Shown piece after piece: positions 14,320 through 20,580 of a stretch of DNA of 20,580 bases. How positions within the stretch are numbered: the first letter of the stretch is position 1; the number at the start of each line of letters is the position of its first letter. The stretch is taken from contig JAUIHJ010000033.1 of assembly GCA_030432015.1 (NCBI GenBank), positions 1 through 20,580 of the forward strand, read 5' to 3'. The notes beneath the pieces are model-generated. The model saw nothing but the letters and a program-made list of their open reading frames with translations, had not been told where the DNA came from and ran no database searches. The position numbers and the translations under genes are program-made. This DNA is from a bacterium. GTDB lineage: Bacteria; Planctomycetota; Planctomycetia; Pirellulales; Pirellulaceae.

Positions 14320-15126
14320 GTGACCGATTTCCTACAACTTCACGACAAGACCGTCGTCGTCTTTGGCGTCGCGAATCGCAAGAGCGTCGCCTATCACATT
14401 GCCCGGACCCTGGAAGAGGCGGGCGCGCTGGTGATCTACGTGGTCCGCAGCCCGGAGCGTCGGGACAGTCTGGCGAAATTGCTTCAGGACCGTGAAGTGC
14501 TGGTGTGCGATGTAGAGGATCAGCAGCAGATCGATCGCGTCCGTGATGAGATTGCTGCGCGGCACCCGCTCATCCACGGACTGGTCCACTCGATCGCCTT
14601 TGCCAGCTACGAACATGGCATGCAACCGTTTCACGAGACGGGCCGAGCTCAGTTTTTGCAGGCCGTCGATATTTCGTGCTACTCCCTGATCGCCCTCTCC
14701 AAGGCCTTCAAGGAGCTCTTTGCGCCAGACGCCTCGGTCCTGGCGATTTCGATTTCGACGACACGCATGGCCAGCGAGAATTATGGTTACATGGCGCCGA
14801 TTAAGGCCGCCCTCGATTCGTCGCTGGCCTTTCTCACCAAGTCGTTCAGCAAATTTTCCCAGGTGCGTTTCAACGCGGTGGGTCCCGGGTTGCTCAAGAC
14901 ATCCGCCTCGGCGGGCATCCCAGGGTATGTCGATTCCTATCTCTACGCAGAACAGGTTATCCCACGCGGTCAGGCCATCCAGACACAGGAGGCGGCCAAC
15001 GTCGCCACGTTTCTGCTCAGCCCACGTTCCTCAGGTATCACGGCACAGACCCTGGTCGTCGATGCGGGCATGTCCATCAACTATTTTGACGCCTCTGTGA
15101 TTGAGCGTACCATGCGCGAAGGGTGA
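14320..15126 (+). CDS. Enoyl-ACP reductase, FabI-like SDR
   Basis: This is a protein of 268 residues of the short-chain dehydrogenase fold, matching FabI in layout. The N-terminal VVVFGVANRKSVAYHIA (12-28) matches the FabI-type cofactor loop. Tyr155 and Lys162 in ENYGYMAPIKAAL form the Tyr-x6-Lys pair of FabI rather than the Tyr-x3-Lys of ordinary SDRs. The substrate-loop region and the C-terminal TLVVDAGMSIN follow in the usual order. It would reduce trans-2-enoyl-ACP with NAD(P)H. The GTG start at 14320 gives the expected FabI N-terminus; upstream in-frame codons have no ATG and no family similarity. It follows the FabZ-like gene by 79 nt and is the last clear member of the operon. Confidence 0.9.
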   Translation: MTDFLQLHDKTVVVFGVANRKSVAYHIARTLEEAGALVIYVVRSPERRDSLAKLLQDREVLVCDVEDQQQIDRVRDEIAARHPLIHGLVHSIAFASYEHGMQPFHETGRAQFLQAVDISCYSLIALSKAFKELFAPDASVLAISISTTRMASENYGYMAPIKAALDSSLAFLTKSFSKFSQVRFNAVGPGLLKTSASAGIPGYVDSYLYAEQVIPRGQAIQTQEAANVATFLLSPRSSGITAQTLVVDAGMSINYFDASVIERTMREG

Positions 15127-15178
15127 GGTTTCGACTCGCGGCTTCCCAACGTGCCCCCAGGCCACTGCCACAACCGTT

Positions 15179-16960
15179 ATGCCCTCGATTGTCAATATCG
15201 CCGCCTACCAGTTCGCTTCGTTGACCGAGCTTCCGGCTTTGCGTTGCGAATTGCGGGAGTTGTGCCAGCGGTTGGATTTGCGGGGCACGATTCTGTTGAG
15301 CGAAGAGGGTGTCAACCTGTTCATCGCCGGCACGCGGGAAGCCACCGATGAACTGGTCCGGCGAATTCGCGCGCTGCCGGACTGCGCCAACCTCGACGTC
15401 AAGGAAAGCCTTAGCGACGAACAGCCGTTCAATCGGATGCTCGTTAAAATCAAGCGGGAGATCATCGCGTTCGGGGTTCCCGGGATTGACCCGCGCCAAT
15501 ACACGTCGCCGCGCATGACGCCGCAGACATTACGCGACTGGCTGGACGAAGGACGCGAGGTCACGTTGCTGGATGTGCGAAACGATTTCGAGGTTCAGGC
15601 AGGGACGTTTAGCGGCGCGACAGCCATCGGAATCGACCACTTCCGCGATTTCCCGGACGCCGTCGCGCGATTGCCGGAATCCATGCGACAACAACCGGTG
15701 GTCACGTTTTGCACCGGTGGCATCCGCTGCGAAAAGGCCGCACCGCTGCTCGAGCAATTGGGCTTTGAGCAGGTTTATCAGTTGGACGGCGGCATCTTGA
15801 ACTATCTGGAAACATGCGGCGAAGCGCATTACCAGGGCGAATGTTTCGTGTTTGATCGCCGGGTGGCTGTTAACGCCGCCCTGGAAGAGACCGACACGGC
15901 GCAGTGCTTTGTCTGCCAGGCGACGCTGTCTGCCGAGCAGCAGCAATCGCCGCAGTTTATCGAGGGCGAATCGTGTCCGTTGTGCTATCGGACGCCCGAG
16001 GAGAGAGCTACGGCACGGTTGGCAGAGCGGCAAGCGGCGTTGCGTCGCGTCATCGACCCCTTGCCCGGCAGCGTCCCCTACGACAACTTTCGCCCGATCA
16101 GTGTTCCCGAGCGTTGTCATGGCTTGACCGTGTTGGACTTTCTGGACGCCATGAAAACGCATTTGTCCCGCGACGCGTGGGAGGAGATATGTTCTGCCGG
16201 TGAACTCTTCGATCGTGGCGCGCCGGTAGACGCATCCGACACCGTCCGCGCCGGCCAGAGGTTTCTGCATAAGATGCCAGCCACGCTCGAACCGGACGTC
16301 GCCGCCGACATTCGGCTCGTCCATGAGGACGACGCCCTGATCGTGGTGGCCAAGCCCGCGCCGCTGCCGATGCACCCCTGCGGTCGCTTCAATCGCAATA
16401 CCCTATCGTGGATCCTGCGCGAAGTGTTTCAGCCGATCCAGCCGCGGCCGGCGCACCGGCTGGATGCGAATACATCGGGCCTGGTCGTGTTGTGCAAGAA
16501 CCGCCGAGTTTCTCGCCCCGTGCATGCCCAGTTTGCAGACGGCTCGGTGCAAAAAACCTATCTGGCGCGCATTCAAGGTGAACCGAATTCGGACGCGTTT
16601 TCATCGGCGCTGGCAATCAACCCCAAACCGACACCGCATGGAATTCGGGTCGGGGCCGCAGACGGGTTGCCCGCGCGGACCGAGTTTCTCGTGCGCCGAC
16701 GTTATGGTGACGGCACCACGCTTGTCGAGGCTCGCCCGCTGACCGGCCGGACCAACCAGATTCGCATCCACTTGTGGGACCTGGGGTTACCGATCTGCGG
16801 CGATCCGGCTTATCGGCCCGATCACCAACTGGGTGACAAACAGACGTTGACGCCACGGGACGCTCCGCTCTGCCTGCACGCCCAGCGAATCGCGCTGCGG
16901 CATCCACTGACCGGGGAACGAGTCGAGTTTACGACCGTCCTGCCGACATGGGCGAAGTAA
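15179..16960 (+). CDS. Fusion: TrhO-type tRNA U34 hydroxylase plus RluA-type pseudouridine synthase
   Basis: This is one uninterrupted 593-residue frame with two RNA-modifying parts. Residues about 1-290 are TrhO (YceA)-like: an N-terminal acylphosphatase-like region (GTILLSEEGVNLFIAG), a rhodanese domain with Cys178 in VTFCTGGIRCEKAAP, and the cysteine-rich C-terminal part (CFVC at 243-246, CPLC at 266-269). Residues 316-361 resemble an S4-type RNA-binding domain. Residues about 378-593 are RluA-like: the catalytic Asp429 in HRLDANTSGLVVL and GRTNQIRIHL at 523-532. TrhO hydroxylates U34 of some tRNAs; RluA relatives form pseudouridine in tRNA or rRNA. Both halves keep their key residues, so both are probably active. 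The ATG at 15179 is preferred over upstream starts overlapping FabI. The gene begins 52 nt after the FabI stop, in the same direction. Confidence 0.88.
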   Translation: MPSIVNIAAYQFASLTELPALRCELRELCQRLDLRGTILLSEEGVNLFIAGTREATDELVRRIRALPDCANLDVKESLSDEQPFNRMLVKIKREIIAFGVPGIDPRQYTSPRMTPQTLRDWLDEGREVTLLDVRNDFEVQAGTFSGATAIGIDHFRDFPDAVARLPESMRQQPVVTFCTGGIRCEKAAPLLEQLGFEQVYQLDGGILNYLETCGEAHYQGECFVFDRRVAVNAALEETDTAQCFVCQATLSAEQQQSPQFIEGESCPLCYRTPEERATARLAERQAALRRVIDPLPGSVPYDNFRPISVPERCHGLTVLDFLDAMKTHLSRDAWEEICSAGELFDRGAPVDASDTVRAGQRFLHKMPATLEPDVAADIRLVHEDDALIVVAKPAPLPMHPCGRFNRNTLSWILREVFQPIQPRPAHRLDANTSGLVVLCKNRRVSRPVHAQFADGSVQKTYLARIQGEPNSDAFSSALAINPKPTPHGIRVGAADGLPARTEFLVRRRYGDGTTLVEARPLTGRTNQIRIHLWDLGLPICGDPAYRPDHQLGDKQTLTPRDAPLCLHAQRIALRHPLTGERVEFTTVLPTWAK

Positions 16961-17050
16961 ACCAGTTCGCGGCTTTCTTCTGGCCGCAGGTGGACTGACG
17001 CCCGGCCGTACGGTCTAATGCTACCGCCAACTTCCAGGCGTCATATCCTT

Positions 17051-17109
17051 GGTGCTCTTGGTGGTTCCGGTGCTTCCGTCCGGCGCGTCGGACGGCCACA
17101 AAGAACACC
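17051..17109. repeat. Long imperfect hairpin element
   Basis: The left arm is GGTGCTCTTGGTGG (17051-17064) plus CCGTCCG (17076-17082). It pairs with CGGACGG (17089-17095) and CCACAAAGAACACC (17096-17109). That gives a 21-bp stem with two mismatches, an 11-nt bulge on the left (17065-17075) and a GCGCGT loop. It lies 90 nt past the stop of the fusion gene. No T-run follows, so it is a poor intrinsic terminator. It looks more like a dispersed palindromic intergenic element. Confidence 0.6.
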
Positions 17110-17259
17110 AGCGGAAGCGGCGCCAGCGATCGCATAGGCGTTGTGTCCAAGAGGATCTTCGGATGCGACCATGAAGTCAATCATCGTAGTCCAGGTCACC
17201 CGCTTTGTTCGTTACAAGAGCGGACCATTTCTTTCTTACTTTCCAGCCAGGTTGACACT

Positions 17260-17844
17260 ATGAACAAACTAATTTTTTCGAGTGCCATCGTCGCGTTGTG
17301 TTTTTCAACCGCTTCCATTCGAGCTCAAGACCAGGCGCAAGACGCCGCGGCCGCCCAAGCGGAATTCCTGGATGCGTTGAAGCTGGCTCCCGAACACGCG
17401 CATCTCAAGAGCCACGTCGGCAAATGGACCACGGAGATGAAAACCTACTTCGAAGGGCCTGATAGCGCAGCCGTTTCCAAGGGCTCCGCCACCTTCACCC
17501 TGTTGTATGACGGTCGATACTTGCAACAGGTCTTTAAAGGCGAGTTCGCCGGCGTCCCATTTCAAGGCCGAGGCTTGACCGGTTTCGACAAGACGAAGAA
17601 GAAATTCGTCAGCACGTGGATCGACAACTTCGAGACCGGCATCTTGACCATGGAAGGAACCTATGACGAGAAAACGAAGACGATGACCGAGGTTGGCATC
17701 AGTCATTCTGCCGAAGGCGAAACGAAAATGAAGAACGTGACGAAGCAGATTGACAAGGATACGGTGCTGTTTTCGATGTACATGACACCGCCGGGTGGCA
17801 CCGAAGCCTTAGGTATGGAAATCACCTACCGTCGCGTGAAGTAA
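17260..17844 (+). CDS. Secreted DUF1579 family protein
   Basis: This is a protein of 194 residues with a signal peptide: MNKLIFSSAIVALCFSTASIRA, a short basic start and a hydrophobic core, with likely cleavage after about residue 22. The mature part matches DUF1579: HVGKWTTEMKTYFEGP (about 52-67), FTLLYDGRYLQQVFKGEF (77-94), FQGRGLTGFDKTKKKFVSTWID (99-120) and a MEGTYDEKTKTMTEVG block. The family is common in planctomycetes and has a lipocalin-like beta fold in outline, but no known reaction. The ATG at 17260 fits the signal peptide; longer readings from 17143 do not. The sulfatase follows 34 nt later in the same direction. A TTGACA right before the ATG is too close to act as its own -35. Confidence 0.85.
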   Translation: MNKLIFSSAIVALCFSTASIRAQDQAQDAAAAQAEFLDALKLAPEHAHLKSHVGKWTTEMKTYFEGPDSAAVSKGSATFTLLYDGRYLQQVFKGEFAGVPFQGRGLTGFDKTKKKFVSTWIDNFETGILTMEGTYDEKTKTMTEVGISHSAEGETKMKNVTKQIDKDTVLFSMYMTPPGGTEALGMEITYRRVK

Positions 17845-17878
17845 CGTTCGGTCGATTCACCTTCACGACGGGATTTCG

Positions 17879-19282
17879 ATGCCAAGCGGCCCGCGTCCGA
17901 ATATCCTTTGGTACTGCACCGACCAACAGCGATTCGATACCATCGGTGCATTAGGAAATCCGTATGTCGCCACGCCCACGATCGACCGTCTGGTCGGCGA
18001 GGGCGTGGCGTTTACACATACGTACTGTCAGAGCCCGATTTGCACGCCGAGTCGTTCGAGCTTCATGACAGGGCTCTATCCTACGCGCGTCCACAATACG
18101 CGCAACGGCAACGAATCGTTTCCCGATTGGCCTCCGGTGATCACCCGCCTGATCGCCGATGCGGGCTACGAGTGCGGCCTGATCGGAAAATTCCATTTAC
18201 AGAGCGCAGGACACCGCACCGAACCGCGCATTGACGATGGGTTTTCTTACTGGAAATTCAGCCACGCTCCGCGTGACGATTGGCAAGCGGGCCACGACTA
18301 TGCGGACTGGGTGCGGGCCCAAGGCGGCGACCTGAACGCTTTGCGCGAAAGCGAAGACCGAGTACCGACCGAACTCCATCAGACAACCTGGGGATCAGAA
18401 CGGGCCATCGAATTTATTCGCCAGCCGCATCCAGGCCCCTGGCTGCTGAACGTTAATATCTACGACCCGCACCCGCCGTTCATACCACCTGCATCCTACG
18501 CCGCGCGTTTTGACCCCGAGACAATGCCCGGTCCCTACTTCCGCGAATCGGATCTGGCGCAGCAGGCGCGGTTGCGCGACATCGATTTTCAAGGCATCGC
18601 GGAACGGCCCGAAGAAAACGCCGCACATCGGCAACAGGCTCATTATTATGCGATGATCGCGCAGATCGATGATCAGTTCGCCAGAATCCTGGATGAACTT
18701 GATGCGACAGGGCAGCGCGACAACACCGTCATCATCTTTACCAGTGACCATGGCGAAGCGCTCGGCGATCATGGCCTCTTTCAGAAGGGATGCCGCTTTT
18801 ACGAAGGCTTGGTCCGTGTCCCCCTGATCATTTCTTGGCCGGGCGAGTTTGAGACCAATGTGCGGGCTTCTGCGCTGGTCGAGCTACTCGATCTGACGGC
18901 GACGATCCTGGACGTGGCCGGGCTACCGCAGCCAGACTATCTGCAGGGCCAGTCGCTCCAGCCGATCCTCCGCGGCAGGAGTTCGCCGAACGACTTGCGC
19001 GACTTTGTCCGCAGCGAATATTTCGACGCGCTTGATCCGTTTTTCACCGGCGGCAATGGGGCATACGCCACGATGCATCGCGATGCCCGTCACAAGTTAT
19101 CCCTGTATCACAGCCACGGCCTGGGAGAACTCTACGACCTGGAGGAAGACCCCTGGGAATTCAATAACCTCTGGGACGACCCCGGCAGCCAGAGTAAGAA
19201 GGCGGAATTGATCCTGGCAAGTTTCAATGCGCACGTGACGCTGACAACCGATGTCGGTTCTCGGCGCATCGCACCGATGTAA
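17879..19282 (+). CDS. Sulfatase, no signal peptide
   Basis: This is a 467-residue member of the alkaline phosphatase-like sulfatase superfamily. The formylglycine motif CTPSR is at 55-59 (Cys55 to be converted). Other active-site positions are visible: Asp15-Gln16 in YCTDQQRFD, Lys104 and His106 in GKFHL, His198 in YDPHPPF, Asp290-His291 in FTSDHGEALGDHG, and Lys303. It would hydrolyse a sulfate ester, or possibly a phosphonate or phosphate ester, since the DQ in the first motif is also seen in choline-sulfatase and phosphonate-monoesterase relatives. No signal peptide is present and the protein starts four residues before the first strand, so it is probably cytosolic, unlike most planctomycete sulfatases. 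GGGA lies 6 nt before the ATG. It converges with the next gene after a 26-nt gap without a clear terminator. Confidence 0.9.
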   Translation: MPSGPRPNILWYCTDQQRFDTIGALGNPYVATPTIDRLVGEGVAFTHTYCQSPICTPSRSSFMTGLYPTRVHNTRNGNESFPDWPPVITRLIADAGYECGLIGKFHLQSAGHRTEPRIDDGFSYWKFSHAPRDDWQAGHDYADWVRAQGGDLNALRESEDRVPTELHQTTWGSERAIEFIRQPHPGPWLLNVNIYDPHPPFIPPASYAARFDPETMPGPYFRESDLAQQARLRDIDFQGIAERPEENAAHRQQAHYYAMIAQIDDQFARILDELDATGQRDNTVIIFTSDHGEALGDHGLFQKGCRFYEGLVRVPLIISWPGEFETNVRASALVELLDLTATILDVAGLPQPDYLQGQSLQPILRGRSSPNDLRDFVRSEYFDALDPFFTGGNGAYATMHRDARHKLSLYHSHGLGELYDLEEDPWEFNNLWDDPGSQSKKAELILASFNAHVTLTTDVGSRRIAPM

Positions 19283-19308
19283 ATCCCGTGCTGACGCTTA
19301 CGTGGTCG

Positions 19309-20580
19309 TTAGCCTTTGATCCGCTGCTTCAAATCGGCGATCGCGTCGCGATAAAGTTGCAGTACGTTCTCGCGGTCGGCGTCGCTGCCAAAGAGCCCCT
19401 TTTGCTTGATCGTCTTGATCCCCTGTTCGACTTCGACGATCATCTCCCGCGCCACGTCTTTTCGAAAAATCTGCTTGCCTCCCACTTCAACGTAGATCGG
19501 ACTGGTATGTGCAAACAGCTCGCCATCCAGTTCCGTCTTGCCGACGCCCCTGGGAATCCGCAGGGCAAACCAACCTGGTTCGCGAATCTCCAGGCCATGA
19601 CGCATGTCGGCAAAATAATAACCGCCCTCCCGCGTTGCTTTCGCGCGATGCACGACCTTGCCGTTGTAAACCAGTTCGAGGGCGCCGAAATTCTGTCGCC
19701 CCATCCCGCGTCCCACGACCGTCACCTTGTTCGGGGACGCCAGTTGAAGGGTATCGCCCAGAACGCCGCGTTCGGTCTCCAATTCCAGAAACGGGCCGTT
19801 GGTAATGTAGGAACGCCCGGCGCGTAATTCCTGGAGCCATTTCTTGGTGGTGAGTTCGCCATCGACCGGAACGTAGACGCGCGAGAAGTCGAATATTGTC
19901 CAGTCGGTGCCGGTGGAAAAAGGGACTTTCAGGCCGATATTCAGGTAGCGATAGTACGACGCCTCGTAACCGCCCCGGTTCCCGCCGTCGAAGATATTCT
20001 GCGCGTCGAGGTGCCCTGCCAACCAATTTGGAAGATCTTCCAGACCGAAATTATTGTGGCACCAAATCACGGTGGCCTGATCCGCGTGGGCCTGCTTGAT
20101 ACCGCGACGCAACGTCATGCCATCGGTTCCGGCTCGCATGATACCGGGCCCGATACTGACCGGTTGAATCAGTTTTTGCAGATCCAGCAGCATCACGTGG
20201 CCGTAGCCTTCGCCACCGGTTCCAAAATTGTGCCGATGCTCCTCGCCGTTGCCAAACAGCACGCCGCTCTCGGAAAGGCGCTGCAAGTCCCCTCCCCCGG
20301 CCAGGCTGTTGAGCACAAACAGATTGGAAATGTAATCGCGTTCGTCAGGCACCCGTCGCAAGACGGAGAGGAACACCAGCTTCAGATTATCAGCCTGCGG
20401 AACGACGCGGAGATACCGATCCGCTTCCTCCAGCGTCATCTTGCTCAGGTGCAGGTGGGTGTTGCCCGCGATGACACCGCGCGCCGCGGCATCATAGAAC
20501 TGGCGGAGGGTGACCTTGACCGTGGCGGATTCGCGATCGGTCACGTCAATTTCCTGCGTCGTCCGTTCGGTCTGCAACCC
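19309..20580 (-). CDS. CehA/McbA-like PHP metallohydrolase, C-terminal part
   Basis: This is the last 423 residues of a gene that enters from the right edge; the frame stays open to the edge, so the true start lies outside. A PHP-type metal motif is at the beginning of the visible part (GNTHLHLSKMT), followed by HNNFG, GHLDAQNIFDGGN and a VPFSTGTDW block with an aspartate typical of the last metal-site motif. The C-terminal part (about the last 170 residues) is beta-rich, with GPFLELET, VTVVGRGMG and WFALRI. CehA/McbA relatives hydrolyse esters or amides, or serve as uncharacterised planctomycete secreted hydrolases. Because the N-terminus is missing, I cannot say whether it is exported. An internal TTG at the edge should not be taken as the start. 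Confidence 0.75.
   Translation of the reverse strand, partial: GLQTERTTQEIDVTDRESATVKVTLRQFYDAAARGVIAGNTHLHLSKMTLEEADRYLRVVPQADNLKLVFLSVLRRVPDERDYISNLFVLNSLAGGGDLQRLSESGVLFGNGEEHRHNFGTGGEGYGHVMLLDLQKLIQPVSIGPGIMRAGTDGMTLRRGIKQAHADQATVIWCHNNFGLEDLPNWLAGHLDAQNIFDGGNRGGYEASYYRYLNIGLKVPFSTGTDWTIFDFSRVYVPVDGELTTKKWLQELRAGRSYITNGPFLELETERGVLGDTLQLASPNKVTVVGRGMGRQNFGALELVYNGKVVHRAKATREGGYYFADMRHGLEIREPGWFALRIPRGVGKTELDGELFAHTSPIYVEVGGKQIFRKDVAREMIVEVEQGIKTIKQKGLFGSDADRENVLQLYRDAIADLKQRIKG

Noticed and set aside
16961..16999. Terminator after the fusion gene (GCGGC...GCCGC)
   Set aside because: The stem is only 5 bp with a 9-nt loop and no T-run.
17252..17257. TTGACA as a -35 box for the DUF1579 gene
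   Set aside because: It is 2 nt before the ATG, so the -10 would fall inside the gene.

Overview
The window looks like a chromosomal segment from a Planctomycetota bacterium. This is inferred from gene content, not from a marker gene. The supporting content is a sulfatase, a DUF1579 secreted protein, a CehA/McbA-type metallohydrolase, a C39-peptidase/ATP-grasp/GCS2 cassette, an anammox-ladderane-like fatty-acid cluster, and dispersed short repeats of kinds I associate with planctomycete intergenic DNA. I saw no rRNA, tRNA, CRISPR array or complete insertion sequence.

Layout. (1) 1-2811, minus strand: a three-gene cassette transcribed leftwards. It encodes a C39-like cysteine peptidase, a RimK-like ATP-grasp ligase with an N-terminal RLAN-type domain, and the N-terminal 149 codons of a GCS2-type glutamate-cysteine ligase relative cut by the window edge. 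This looks like a peptide or amide-ligation pathway of unknown product. (2) About 2812-3506: a gene-free stretch with a degenerate array of GGGACACCCAA units and a separate group of TTGGGTGGCCCC units. (3) 3507-8546, minus strand: seven genes in one orientation, read from the right. They are two DUF2589 proteins, a 70-residue double-CxxC protein, two shorter or longer DUF2589-like paralogues with an unrelated 192-residue protein between them, and a basic protein with a nuclease-like motif. The function of this locus is unknown and it is the least explained system here. (4) 8547-9044: a divergent intergenic region with a sigma70-like promoter and a perfect 8+8 bp dyad at the predicted transcription start, facing right. 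(5) 9045-15126, plus strand: a six-gene type II fatty-acid/polyketide-like operon made of beta-ketoacyl synthase, acyl carrier protein, two phytoene-desaturase-like flavoproteins, a FabZ-like dehydratase and a FabI-like enoyl reductase. Its content resembles the clusters proposed for ladderane synthesis in anammox planctomycetes. (6) 15179-16960: one long protein fusing a TrhO-type tRNA U34 hydroxylase (rhodanese fold) to an RluA-type pseudouridine synthase. (7) 16961-19282: an intergenic hairpin element, a secreted DUF1579 protein and a cytosolic-looking sulfatase. (8) 19309-20580, minus strand: the C-terminal part of a CehA/McbA-like PHP metallohydrolase, cut by the right edge.

How the genes work together. 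The operon in (5) carries its own carrier protein and the condensation, dehydration, enoyl-reduction and redox functions, but no ketoreductase or malonyl transferase. It would have to borrow those from housekeeping fatty-acid synthesis. The two desaturase-like proteins suggest an unusual, unsaturated or cyclised acyl product. The cassette in (1) combines ligases with a papain-like peptidase, which suggests making and trimming a peptide-like molecule. The genes in (3) are a tightly spaced set of paralogues that probably form one assembly.
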